Of a stretch of 64,000 bases of DNA, positions 33,693-42,090 are shown piece after piece. The stretch is taken from positions 62,001 to 126,000 of the forward strand of contig JBFWUB010000006.1 in assembly GCA_050247515.1 (NCBI GenBank), in the 5' to 3' direction. Numbering within the stretch: the first letter of the stretch is position 1; every line of letters starts with the position of its first letter. Under the pieces are notes generated by a model. That model was given only the letters and a program-made list of their open reading frames with translations, was not told the DNA's origin and did no database searches. Position numbers and translations under genes: made by a program. The DNA is from RAM1 sp050247515. GTDB lineage: Bacteria; Pseudomonadota; Gammaproteobacteria; Burkholderiales; Burkholderiaceae_C.

Positions 33693-34361
33693 TCACGCCA
33701 GCTCGGCCAGCGAATCCACGAACCCGTCGGCATCCACGGCGCGCACCGGCTCGCCGTGGTTGTAGCCATAGGTCACCAGCACGACCGGGCAGCCGGCCGC
33801 GCGCGCGGCGCGCGCGTCGTTGCTGGAGTCTCCCACCATCAGCGTGCGCGCGGGCAGTGTGCCCAGCGCCTCGCAGGTCTTGACCAGCGGCAGCGGGTCG
33901 GGCTTCTTGCGCTCGAAGGCATCGCCGCCAAACACCAGCTCGAAATAGCCGTCCAGCCCCTTGGCCAGCAGCAGCGGCCGCGCGAATGCCGTGGGCTTGT
34001 TGGTCAGGCAGGCCAGGCGCAGGCCGGCGCTGCGCAGCGCGGCCAGGCCCTGGGCCACCCCGATATACACGTCGGAATGCTGGCCGTTGATGGTGAGGTA
34101 GTGGTACTGGTAACGATCCCACGCGGCGGCGTAGCGGGCGGCATCGGCGCCCACATGGGCCAGCACCGAGCGGATCAGGTGCTCCGAGCCCTTGCCCACC
34201 ATCAGGCCGATGGCGGACTTGTCCACCGGCGGCAACGCCAGGTCCGCGAGCATGAGGTTGAGCGCGGCATGGAAGTCACCGAGGGTGTCCACCATGGTGC
34301 CGTCCAGGTCAACGATGGCGGCGTCCAGGCGCGCGACGGTCACGGGAAGAAGCAAGGGCAT
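33693..34361 (-). CDS. gph: Phosphoglycolate phosphatase
   Basis: A 222-residue HAD-family phosphatase. Motif I is DLDGTMVDTLGDF (two catalytic Asp), motif II LTNKPTAFARPLL, motif III lysine in FERKKPDPLPL, motif IV GDSSNDARAARAAG. It clears 2-phosphoglycolate from DNA repair and oxygenase side reactions. I start at the ATG at 34361 because the HAD motif follows within 22 residues; the longer reading adds low-complexity residues. It is encoded next to rpe, a frequent gph partner, though the 88-residue gene on the other strand lies between them. Confidence 0.9.
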   Translation of the reverse strand: MPLLLPVTVARLDAAIVDLDGTMVDTLGDFHAALNLMLADLALPPVDKSAIGLMVGKGSEHLIRSVLAHVGADAARYAAAWDRYQYHYLTINGQHSDVYIGVAQGLAALRSAGLRLACLTNKPTAFARPLLLAKGLDGYFELVFGGDAFERKKPDPLPLVKTCEALGTLPARTLMVGDSSNDARAARAAGCPVVLVTYGYNHGEPVRAVDADGFVDSLAELA

Positions 34362-34478
34362 GTGTAACAGGTTGCGATGCTGACATTGTGCCCATGCCGC
34401 AGGTCGGGCTGCATTCCTACAGCGCGCCGCCGCCGCGCGCATCAAAGTGAAGGCAACGTCCAGCGAAAGGATTTACTC

Positions 34479-34745
34479 ATGCACAACCGTATGACGAGCA
34501 GGCCGCGCGACCCCAGGCGCCAGGCCGGTCAGACCACCCCCGCCCAAGGCGAAACCACCACCCCGCACAAGGTGCCCCGGTTGCCGCACGAGCGCGACCT
34601 GTCCGCCGACAGCCAGGCTCGCGGCGAAGCCAGCGGCAAGAAGCTGGGCGAGCAGGCCCACAAGGACCTGGAGCACGGTCTGGTGGATACCGACAAGGGT
34701 CCGGCGATGGACCGCGCCTACCGCAAGATGAAATCGGGCGGGTAG
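34479..34745 (+). CDS. Small hydrophilic conserved protein
   Basis: An 88-residue, strongly charged protein without hydrophobic segments (LPHERDLSADSQARGEASGKK; DLEHGLVDTDKGPAMDRAY, quoted in parts). GAAAGG lies 8 nt before the ATG. The pattern HERD-SADSQ plus LVDTD-GP is one I associate with small proteins annotated as hypothetical in Comamonadaceae; no function is known to me. It is probably disordered. It ends 1 nt before the stop of the convergent rpe. Confidence 0.7.
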   Translation: MHNRMTSRPRDPRRQAGQTTPAQGETTTPHKVPRLPHERDLSADSQARGEASGKKLGEQAHKDLEHGLVDTDKGPAMDRAYRKMKSGG

Positions 34746-34746
34746 A

Positions 34747-35439
34747 TCAGCCAGCCAGCGCCGCGCGCATGACATCCACCACGGCCTTGTAATCAGGCTT
34801 GCCAAAGATGGCGCTGCCAGCCACGAAAGTGTCTGCGCCTGCATCCGCCACGCGGCGGATGTTGTCGGTCTTGATCCCGCCGTCCACCTCCAGGCGGATG
34901 TCGCGGCCACTGGCGTCAATGCGCTTGCGCGCGGCTTCAACCTTGCGCAAGGCCGAATCAATAAAGCTCTGGCCGCCGAAACCGGGGTTAACGCTCATGA
35001 TCAGGATCAGGTCCAGGTCGTCGATCACCCAGTCCAGCACGTCCATGGGCGCCGCCGGGTTGAACACCAGCCCGGCCTTGCAGCCTTTGGCCTTGATGGC
35101 CTGGATGCTGCGGTGCACGTGGGCCGATGCGTCAGGGTGAAAACTGATGTAGTCGGCGCCGGCGTCGGCAAATGCCGCGGCCAACGCATCCACCGGCTGG
35201 ACCATCAGGTGCACGTCCACCGGCACGGCCACGCCGGCAGCCGTTTTCGCATGTGGCTTCAGGGCCTGGCAGATCATGGGCCCGAACGTGAGGTTGGGCA
35301 CGTAATGGTTGTCCATCACGTCAAAATGGATCCAGTCGGCGCCGGCGGCGATGACGTTCTGCACCTCGTCGCCCAGCCGGGCGAAGTCGGCCGACAGGAT
35401 GGACGGGGCAATGCGGTAGGTGGGTGCGGGCTTGCTCAT
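34747..35439 (-). CDS. rpe: Ribulose-5-phosphate 3-epimerase
   Basis: A 230-residue TIM barrel of the pentose phosphate and Calvin pathways. APSILSADFARLG, HFDVMDNHYVPNLTFGP (metal His and catalytic Asp), ISFHPDAS, MSVNPGFGGQSFI and EVDGGIKTDN (second catalytic Asp) are intact. The start at 35439 (MSKPAPTYRIAPS) fits the family; an in-frame ATG 7 codons earlier is possible. It is divergent from apaG, with 58 nt between. Confidence 0.95.
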   Translation of the reverse strand: MSKPAPTYRIAPSILSADFARLGDEVQNVIAAGADWIHFDVMDNHYVPNLTFGPMICQALKPHAKTAAGVAVPVDVHLMVQPVDALAAAFADAGADYISFHPDASAHVHRSIQAIKAKGCKAGLVFNPAAPMDVLDWVIDDLDLILIMSVNPGFGGQSFIDSALRKVEAARKRIDASGRDIRLEVDGGIKTDNIRRVADAGADTFVAGSAIFGKPDYKAVVDVMRAALAG

Positions 35440-35497
35440 GGGGCCGAATTGTCGCAGCACCTCGGGACAAGCCCTTGCTTGTTACCATTGCCGCCTC

Positions 35498-35884
35498 ATG
35501 CCCAACTATCAGTTCAGGGTCGATGTCGAGCCGCAGTACCTGCCGGACCAGTCCGTGCCCGAGCAGAGCCTGTACAGCTTCGCCTACACGATCACCGTCA
35601 CCAACACCGGCGACATCCCGGCGCAGCTGATCTCGCGCCACTGGATCATCGGCAATGCTCAGGGCCAGACGGAAGAGGTCAAGGGCCTGGGTGTGGTGGG
35701 CCACCAGCCGCTGCTCAAGCCGGGTGAATCGTTCCAGTACACCAGCGGTTGCCGCCTGCGCACCGCCACCGGCACCATGCGCGGCAGCTACTTCTGCGTG
35801 GCCGAGGACGCCGAACGGTTTGAGGTCTCCATCCCCGCCTTTGTGCTGGATGCCGGAGGCGGGCCGTCGCGGGTGCTGCACTGA
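35498..35884 (+). CDS. apaG: ApaG domain protein
   Basis: A 128-residue single-domain ApaG (beta-sandwich of the fibronectin III type). Features are VEPQYLPDQSVPEQSLYSFAYT, NTGDIPAQLISRHWII, GVVGHQPLLKPGESFQYTSG, and the ending GTMRGSYFCVAEDAERFEV. ApaG has been linked to Co2+ resistance and Mg2+ efflux in Salmonella, with the molecular role unclear. The stop overlaps the start of the next gene (TGATG), so the two are translationally coupled. Confidence 0.93.
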   Translation: MPNYQFRVDVEPQYLPDQSVPEQSLYSFAYTITVTNTGDIPAQLISRHWIIGNAQGQTEEVKGLGVVGHQPLLKPGESFQYTSGCRLRTATGTMRGSYFCVAEDAERFEVSIPAFVLDAGGGPSRVLH

Positions 35885-37869
35885 TGGCACGCGCCAGCAC
35901 AGGCGCAAGCCTGACCCGGCTGCTGGAGACGCTGGACCCGCAGGCGCCGCTGGCCCAGCGCCACCTGTGGCTGATCTTTGTGCTGGACTGGGTGCGCGGC
36001 GACCGCGCGTCGCCCCAGGCCGCCGCCAGCCGCGTCACCCTGTTCCTGGACGCGGTACAGGCCCGCCCCGAGGTGCAGCACAAGCTGCAGCAATGGTGGC
36101 TGGCGCTGACCGGCACGGTGGATGCGTCCACCCTGCTGGCTGACTTCGGCTTCGCGCCGCGCACGGCATTCATGAGCGAATTTGCCGCGCGGCTGCGCCA
36201 CAAGCTGCTGCCCGGCACGCCCGAAACCAACGACGCGTCCGAGCTGTTCAGCCTGGCCGTGGGCGGCAGCTTTGACGCGCAATGGCTGGCCGCGCTGGAC
36301 GACGCGACGCTGCGCCGGCTGGCGGCCCTGCTCACCTCGCCCAGCCCGGTGCCTGGCCTGACGCTGTGGCAGCGCGAGCTGCTGGAGGCCATCAATTTCT
36401 GCGCCGGCCAGATCCGCGCGACCGGCTTCGCAGCCGAACTGCGCCACCGGATGAGCGCGCCCACGCGCCAGACTCAACCTTTTCACGACCTGGCCGCCGA
36501 TGTGGAGGCGCTGCGCGCGGCGTTCGTGGCCACACCGCGCGAGCCCCGGGAGGTCGAGATCGCCGCCGCCCGGCTGCGCGAGCGGCTGGATGCCTGCCGA
36601 CAGGCCGCCAACAGCGTCTATGCCCACCTGGAAGAACACGGCATTTCCGTGGGGCTGGTGTTCATGCTGCGCCAGTTGCGCGAGCGCGTGCTGCGCGTGC
36701 GCGAGCTCATGGATTGCCTGCTGTCGGCGACACCGCTGACGGCGACGGCACGGCTGCTGTCGCGCCTGGCTGGCACCAGCGAGGAGCGGCGCAGCCTGCG
36801 CGTGCTGTTCGCGTCCAATTCCTCCCTGCTGGCGGCCAAGCTGGCCGAGCGCAGCGCCGAAACCGGCGAACACTACATCACGCGCACCCCGGCGGAATAC
36901 CGCCGCATGCTGGGCAAGGCCGCCGGCGGCGGCGCCGTCACGGCCTTGACCACCACCGCCAAATTTGCGATGGGCGCCTTGGGGCTGGCGGCCTTTTGGG
37001 GCGGGTTCTGGGCTGGCGTCATGTACTCGGCCAGCTTTGTGCTGATCCAGTTCCTGCACTGGACGCTGGCCACCAAACAGCCGGCCATGACCGCGCCCGC
37101 GATGGCCGCCAAGCTCAAGGACCTGAGCCGGCGTGACGCGGTGGAGGACTTTGTGGACGAGGTGACGCATCTGGTGCGCTCGCAGGTGGCGGCGGTCGTG
37201 GGCAACGTGGGGATGGTCACGCCCTGCGTTCTGCTCATCTGCTATGGCTTTCACCTGGCCGCCGGCCAGCCGATGATCAGCCACAAGGAAGCGGATTACG
37301 TGTTTCATTCGCTGAGCCTGCTGTCACCGTGCACGCTGTTCTTCGCCGCCTTCACCGGGGTGTTGCTGTTTGCCTCGAGCCTGATTGCGGGCTGGACGGA
37401 AAACTGGTTTGTGCTGCACCGGCTGGATTCCGCGGTGCGGTACAACCCGCGCATCACCGCGGTGCTGGGCGTGGCGCGGGCGGACCGTTGGGCGCGCTTC
37501 ATGCGCGAACACATCTCCGGCCTGGCCTCCAACATCTCGCTGGGCTTCATGCTGGGCTTGCTGCCACCGGTGCTGGCCTTCGTGGGACTGGGGCTGGAAG
37601 CCCGGCACGTCACGCTGTCCACTGGCCAGCTGGCGGCAGCCGCGGCCAGTTACGGGCTGGACGCACTGCGCATGCCGGCGCTTTGGTGGTGCATGGCGGC
37701 CATCCCGCTGATTGGCGTGCTCAACCTCGCGGTCAGCTTCTACCTGGCCTTCCAGCTGGCGCTGCGTGCCAACAGCGTGAGCGGCGTGGACCGCCGGCGC
37801 ATCCGCTCGGCCATCTGGGCGCGCCTGCGCCAGCGTCCGGCCAGCTTCATCGTGCCGCGCGGCCGCTGA
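35884..37869 (+). CDS. Gcr-family membrane protein (annotated as site-specific recombinase)
   Basis: A 661-residue protein of the family named after Neisseria Gcr. The N-terminal 330 residues are helical and soluble. A variable number of membrane segments follow (around 360-390, 430-455, 480-505, 545-580, 610-635), which is odd for a recombinase. No serine or tyrosine recombinase catalytic motif is visible, so the family name should be treated with caution. A conserved block reads SRLAGTSEERRSLRVLFASN. It overlaps apaG by 1 nt. Downstream are a candidate small RNA and an intrinsic terminator. Confidence 0.8.
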   Translation: MARASTGASLTRLLETLDPQAPLAQRHLWLIFVLDWVRGDRASPQAAASRVTLFLDAVQARPEVQHKLQQWWLALTGTVDASTLLADFGFAPRTAFMSEFAARLRHKLLPGTPETNDASELFSLAVGGSFDAQWLAALDDATLRRLAALLTSPSPVPGLTLWQRELLEAINFCAGQIRATGFAAELRHRMSAPTRQTQPFHDLAADVEALRAAFVATPREPREVEIAAARLRERLDACRQAANSVYAHLEEHGISVGLVFMLRQLRERVLRVRELMDCLLSATPLTATARLLSRLAGTSEERRSLRVLFASNSSLLAAKLAERSAETGEHYITRTPAEYRRMLGKAAGGGAVTALTTTAKFAMGALGLAAFWGGFWAGVMYSASFVLIQFLHWTLATKQPAMTAPAMAAKLKDLSRRDAVEDFVDEVTHLVRSQVAAVVGNVGMVTPCVLLICYGFHLAAGQPMISHKEADYVFHSLSLLSPCTLFFAAFTGVLLFASSLIAGWTENWFVLHRLDSAVRYNPRITAVLGVARADRWARFMREHISGLASNISLGFMLGLLPPVLAFVGLGLEARHVTLSTGQLAAAAASYGLDALRMPALWWCMAAIPLIGVLNLAVSFYLAFQLALRANSVSGVDRRRIRSAIWARLRQRPASFIVPRGR

Positions 37870-37942
37870 GGTAACCCTTCGCCCGGGTGCGACATGGCAG
37901 CCATGCCTTGCCGAAATGCATTGTCACAAATACAATTAACGT

Positions 37943-38018
37943 TCATTTCAGGCTCGCAACTGCTTTATCAGGGCAGCGAAACCGAGCATTCAGAGCCCCG
38001 CCTGGGGCTCTCTTTTTA
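37943..38018 (+). ncRNA. Candidate small RNA
   Basis: A good promoter (TTGCCG 37908-37913, 17-nt spacer, TACAAT 37931-37936) stands 74 nt after the Gcr-family gene and predicts a start near 37943. The roughly 75-nt transcript would fold into an outer stem GCTCG/CGAGC (37952-37956 with 37983-37987), an inner stem CTGC/GCAG, and a terminator ending near 38018. No open frame fits inside. It matches no RNA family I know. Confidence 0.5.
37992..38017 (+). terminator. Intrinsic terminator
   Basis: AGAGCCCC and GGGGCTCT form a perfect 8-bp stem with a 4-nt loop, followed by CTTTTT. It ends the candidate small RNA and would also catch read-through from the Gcr-family gene 120 nt upstream. Confidence 0.88.
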
Positions 38019-38106
38019 GCGGCCGACGACACACTGTTGTGCGGTGTTCACGCTGACTCATGCGGCGCATAGGCGCCACCACAGGGACCGCCTATGATTC
38101 GTGCGT

Positions 38107-38634
38107 ATGCCAACTGTTGCCGCGCCGTCCGAGCCTTTGCCTGCCATGGCAGCCGTGGCGTCCGGCAGCCCCGAAAAGCAGGTGTTGCGCCGCTTCCGGG
38201 TGGTGTTCAACGCCGTCAAGACCCATTTCCAGCAAGTCGAGAAGCAGGCCGGCATTGGCGGTGCGCAGGTCTGGGCGCTCAGCGTGGTGCAGCAGCACCC
38301 GGGCATCCGTGTGTCGGCGCTGGCCACCGCCATGGACATCCACCAGTCCACCGCCAGCAACCTGGTGCGCCAGCTGGTGGAGCGGGCGCTGGTGGAGGCA
38401 CTGCGCAGCGACGCGGACAGGCGCGCGGTGCAGCTGCACCTGCTGCCCGCGGGCCAGAGCATCCTGGCCCGTGCGCCGGGGCCTTTCAGCGGCGTGCTGC
38501 CCGCCGCCCTGGAACGGCTGGACTCGGCCACGCTCACCCGGCTCAACCACGACCTGGGTCAGCTCATCGCGGCGCTGGAAGCGCACAACGGCGCAGACCC
38601 CCAGGCCGAGAAGATTCCTCTGGCATCTCTTTGA
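38107..38634 (+). CDS. MarR-family transcriptional regulator
   Basis: A 175-residue winged-helix regulator. Helices start near EKQVLRRFRVVFNAVKTHF; the recognition region is VSALATAMDIHQSTASNLVRQLVERALV and the wing DADRRAVQLHLLPAG. It most likely binds DNA as a dimer and responds to a small ligand. The start is uncertain: ATG at 38107 or GTG at 38101, neither with a good ribosome site. It precedes an ion antiporter gene by 64 nt on the same strand, and a 16-bp palindrome at its stop codon could be its operator. Confidence 0.85.
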   Translation: MPTVAAPSEPLPAMAAVASGSPEKQVLRRFRVVFNAVKTHFQQVEKQAGIGGAQVWALSVVQQHPGIRVSALATAMDIHQSTASNLVRQLVERALVEALRSDADRRAVQLHLLPAGQSILARAPGPFSGVLPAALERLDSATLTRLNHDLGQLIAALEAHNGADPQAEKIPLASL

Positions 38635-38650
38635 TAGGGCGGCCGTCCTA
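38635..38650. promoter_or_regulatory. Candidate operator palindrome before the antiporter gene
   Basis: TAGGGCGGCCGTCCTA is a palindrome with one mismatched position pair and lies directly after the MarR-family stop. TACAGT 29 nt further on could be a -10 box for the antiporter. A MarR site is plausible but not shown. Confidence 0.3.
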
Positions 38651-38698
38651 CAGGCAAGCACGTAACAGCGCGCTACAGTCTCGGCGGGAGACGCAACC

Positions 38699-39970
38699 AT
38701 GAATGAACTGATGGCCTTCTGGGCCGAATGGATCAAGCCGTCCGCGGGTCTGCCGACTGTCCAGTGGTCCATCCTGCTGGCCATTGCCGCGGCAGCAGGC
38801 CATCTGGCCCAACGCTACACCGGCCTGCCCAAGGTGGTGGGCTATTCGGTCGTTGGCGCGTTCGCGGGGCTGGCCGGCTTTTCAGGCGCTGCCTGGCCGC
38901 TGCAGGGCATCAGCCTTTTCCTGCTGGAGCTGGGCGTGGCGGTGGTGCTGTTCGAGGCGGGCGGACGCATTCCGCTGCGCTGGTTCCGCCACAACCCCAT
39001 GGTGCTGGCGCAAAGCGTGCTCGAGTCCGTGCTGACCTATGCCGCTGTGTACTGGGTGCTGATCTGGCTGGATGTTCGTCCCTCCGTCGCCGAGGCCCTG
39101 GCCATTGTGGCCATCGTCGCGTCGCCCGCGGTGCTGACGCGCGTGGTGATGGACACGCGCGCCAGCGGCCCGGTGACCGAGCGGGCTATCGTGCTGGCCA
39201 CGCTGGGCACGCTGTATGCGCTGACCTGGGGCAGCGCCAAGGCCGGCCTGCTCAACCGCGCCGACGCCGCGCTGGCCGACACCTTCTACCCCGTGGCCGT
39301 GGTGCTGGGCCTGTCCATCGTGGTGGGGGCGGTGCTGGCACTGGCGCTGCGCACCGCGCTGCGCGTCATGAGCCCCACCAGCGAAAACACCTCCATGATG
39401 GTGCTGGCGCTGATTGCCGCGGGCACCGCCATGGCGGCGCACTTTGGCGGCTCGGCGCCGCTGGCCGCCTTGCTGGGCGGCATGCTGCTCAAGCAGCTGA
39501 ACCCCCGGCCCTGGACCTGGCCGCGCCAGCTGGGCACCGCGGCCTCCATCCTGACCACGCTGATGTTTGTGCTGGTGTCGGTGGTGGCGGCGCAGGCCGA
39601 CTGGAGCAAGCCCGTGGCCGGCCTGGTGCTCGCCGTGATTGCGGTACGGGCACTGGCCAAGATCACCGGCGTGGCGCTGGCCAACCCCGGCAGTGGCGCC
39701 AGTTGGCGCCAGGCGCTGTGGGTGGGCTGTGCCATGGCGCCGATGTCGTCGGTGGCGCTGCTGCTGGTGTCCCAGTTTGTCGTGTCGTCGCCCGCCAACG
39801 GGCCGCTGATCGCGCGCATCGCGCTGCCCGCCATCCTGCTCATGGAGGTGCTGGGCGCGGTGATCGCCACGGTGGCGGTATACCGCTCGGGCGAAAGCAT
39901 CAAGCCCTGGCTGGCCCCGCCCTCACCACCGGAGCCGCGCGAACGCGCGGGAGAAGCCCATGGCACTTGA
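38699..39970 (+). CDS. Cation:proton antiporter, CPA2-like
   Basis: A 423-residue inner-membrane protein with about 11-12 hydrophobic segments and a soluble Pro-rich tail. The fold resembles Kef/NapA-type sodium or potassium/proton exchangers (LLELGVAVVLFEAGGRIPLRW; IVAIVASPAVLTRVVMDT; GGSAPLAALLGGMLLKQL, quoted in parts). The ion is not evident. GGGAGA lies 7 nt before the ATG. Its 3' end overlaps the YbdK-type ligase gene by 11 nt, so the two are probably made together. Confidence 0.82.
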   Translation: MNELMAFWAEWIKPSAGLPTVQWSILLAIAAAAGHLAQRYTGLPKVVGYSVVGAFAGLAGFSGAAWPLQGISLFLLELGVAVVLFEAGGRIPLRWFRHNPMVLAQSVLESVLTYAAVYWVLIWLDVRPSVAEALAIVAIVASPAVLTRVVMDTRASGPVTERAIVLATLGTLYALTWGSAKAGLLNRADAALADTFYPVAVVLGLSIVVGAVLALALRTALRVMSPTSENTSMMVLALIAAGTAMAAHFGGSAPLAALLGGMLLKQLNPRPWTWPRQLGTAASILTTLMFVLVSVVAAQADWSKPVAGLVLAVIAVRALAKITGVALANPGSGASWRQALWVGCAMAPMSSVALLLVSQFVVSSPANGPLIARIALPAILLMEVLGAVIATVAVYRSGESIKPWLAPPSPPEPRERAGEAHGT

Positions 39971-41078
39971 ACCCTTCAGCCAGTCGGCCGCGCTGTCGCT
40001 GGGCGTGGAACTGGAGCTGCAGCTGGTCAACACCAATGACTACGACCTGGCTCCCTATTCCGACGACATGCTGCGCCTGATGGCCAAGGTCCCGCTGCCC
40101 GGCAGCGTGGTGCCCGAGATGACGTCCAGCATGATCGAGATCTCCACCGGCGTGTGCCATTCCTCGTCCGAGGTGCTGGGCCAGCTCACGCAGATCCGCG
40201 ACGCGCTGGTCAAAAGCGCCGACAAGCTCAACATCGCCGTCACCGGCGGCGGCACCCACCCGTTCCAGATGTGGCACGACCAGCGCATCTACGACAAGCC
40301 GCGCTTTCGCGAGCTGTCCGAGCTGTACGGCTACCTGTCCAAGCAGTTCACCATCTTTGGCCAGCACGTGCACGTGGGCTGCCCGGATGCCGACACCGCG
40401 CTGGTGCTGCTGCACCGCATGTCGCGCTACATACCGCACTTCATCGCGCTGTCGGCGTCCAGCCCCTTCGTGCAGGCGCAGGACACCGCGTTTGATTCGG
40501 CCCGGCTCAATTCGGTGTTTGCGTTTCCGCTGTCCGGGCGCGCGCCGTTCGCACTGACCTGGGACGAGTTCAGCGGCTACTTTGACAAGATGACCCGCAC
40601 CGGCGTGGTCAAAAGCATGAAGGATTTCTACTGGGACATCCGGCCCAAGCCCGAGTATGGAACCATCGAAATCCGCGTGTTCGACACGCCGCTGACCGTT
40701 GGCCGCGCAGCGGCGCTGGCGGCCTACGTGCAGTCGCTGGCGTCCTGGCTGATGGAAGAAAACCCCTTCATGCCGGCCGAGGACGACTACCTCGTGTACA
40801 CCTACAACCGCTTCCAGGCCTGCCGCTTCGGGCTGGAGGCGGTGTACGTGGACCCGGCCACCGGCGAGCACATGGCGCTGCGTGACCATATCCTCGCCAC
40901 CATGGCCCGCATCCACCCGCACATCCAGAAGCTGGGCGCCAGCGCCGGCGTGCACCTGCTGCGCACCAGCGTGGAGCTGGGCAACAACGACGCGCGCTGG
41001 CTGCGCGAGCGCCAGTCACAGGAACGGCTGCTGGCCGAGGTGGTGCGGCAATCGGCGCAGAAGTTCCGCGGGCTGTAG
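39960..41078 (+). CDS. ybdK: YbdK-type carboxylate-amine ligase (glutamate-cysteine ligase 2 family)
   Basis: A 372-residue ATP-grasp-like enzyme of the GCS2 family, which joins glutamate to cysteine weakly in E. coli YbdK. The start LGVELELQLVNTNDYDLAPY, VPEMTSSMIEISTGVCHSS, GGGTHPFQMW, GQHVHVGCPDAD and PKPEYGTIEIRVFDTPLTV are typical substrate and metal motifs. The true product in cells is uncertain. The overlap with the antiporter gene recalls Kef systems, which respond to glutathione-type thiols, so a functional link is possible. Confidence 0.9.
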   Translation: MALEPFSQSAALSLGVELELQLVNTNDYDLAPYSDDMLRLMAKVPLPGSVVPEMTSSMIEISTGVCHSSSEVLGQLTQIRDALVKSADKLNIAVTGGGTHPFQMWHDQRIYDKPRFRELSELYGYLSKQFTIFGQHVHVGCPDADTALVLLHRMSRYIPHFIALSASSPFVQAQDTAFDSARLNSVFAFPLSGRAPFALTWDEFSGYFDKMTRTGVVKSMKDFYWDIRPKPEYGTIEIRVFDTPLTVGRAAALAAYVQSLASWLMEENPFMPAEDDYLVYTYNRFQACRFGLEAVYVDPATGEHMALRDHILATMARIHPHIQKLGASAGVHLLRTSVELGNNDARWLRERQSQERLLAEVVRQSAQKFRGL

Positions 41079-41109
41079 CAGGCCGCCGCGCCGCTATGAT
41101 CGCCCGGCT

Positions 41110-42069
41110 ATGGCCACACCGATGGGCGAATTCGAACTGATCCGGCGCTACTTCGCGCGGCCGTCACGCCGCGCCGCCTTGGGAACGGGCGACGACTGCG
41201 CGCTGCTGGCGCCGGCGCCCGGCATGCAGCTGGCGGTGTCCAGCGACATGCTGGTCGAAGGCCGCCACTTCCTGTCAACCGTGGACCCGGCCCGCCTGGG
41301 CCACAAGGCGCTGGCCGTGAACCTGAGCGACCTGGCCGCCTGCGGCGCGGCGCCGCTGGCCTTTACGCTGGCCCTTTCGCTGCCGCGCGCCGATGCCGCA
41401 TTCCTGGAGCCGTTCTCGCGCGGCCTGCTGGCGCTGGCCGACGCCCATGACTGCGAACTGGTGGGCGGGGACACCACGCAGGGGCCGTTGAACATCTGCA
41501 TCACCGTGTTTGGCGAAGTCCCCGCCGGCCAGGCCCTGCTGCGCAGCGGCGCGCGCGCGGGCGACGACCTGTGGGTCAGCGGCACCCTGGGCGACGCGCG
41601 GCTGGCGCTGGAGGTGTTTCGCGGCACAGTGTCCCTGCCTGACGGTGTGTTTGACACGGCCCGTGCGCGCATGGAAGCCCCCACGCCGCGCGTGGCACTG
41701 GGTGTGGCGCTGCGCGGCATCGCCAGCTCGGCCATTGACATCAGCGACGGCCTGCTGGGCGACCTGGGACATGTGCTGCGCGCCAGCGGCGTGGGCGCCG
41801 TGATCGACACCTCCGTGGCGGCGGGATTGATGGCTGTGCCTTACCAGGGGGGCCGCCGGCTGGAGTTCATACTGGCCGGTGGCGATGACTACGAACTGGC
41901 GTTCACCGCGCCGCCCGGGCGGCGCGAGGCCGTGCGGCAAGCGGCCGCGCAAGCCGGCACGACCGCCACGCGCATCGGCGCACTGCAGCCCGGCAGCGGC
42001 ATTCGCCTGCTGGACAGCCAGGGGGCCGAGCTGGACGCGCGCTACGCGTCTTTTGACCATTTCGCCTGA
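41110..42069 (+). CDS. thiL: Thiamine-monophosphate kinase
   Basis: A 319-residue kinase that makes thiamine pyrophosphate from thiamine phosphate. GTGDDCALLAP, MLVEGRHFL, LAVNLSDLAACGAAPLA, LVGGDTTQGPLNI, SSAIDISDGLLGDL and ILAGGDDYELAFT are the family's ATP and Mg2+ motifs. The start may be the ATG at 41110 or the one at 41122 (MGEFELIRRYF), which matches the family better; neither has a clear ribosome site. In many Burkholderiales pgpA and pncC follow directly; here they lie 13.7 kb away. Confidence 0.94.
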   Translation: MATPMGEFELIRRYFARPSRRAALGTGDDCALLAPAPGMQLAVSSDMLVEGRHFLSTVDPARLGHKALAVNLSDLAACGAAPLAFTLALSLPRADAAFLEPFSRGLLALADAHDCELVGGDTTQGPLNICITVFGEVPAGQALLRSGARAGDDLWVSGTLGDARLALEVFRGTVSLPDGVFDTARARMEAPTPRVALGVALRGIASSAIDISDGLLGDLGHVLRASGVGAVIDTSVAAGLMAVPYQGGRRLEFILAGGDDYELAFTAPPGRREAVRQAAAQAGTTATRIGALQPGSGIRLLDSQGAELDARYASFDHFA

Positions 42070-42090
42070 GCCGCGCCTGGGCGGCCAGAC

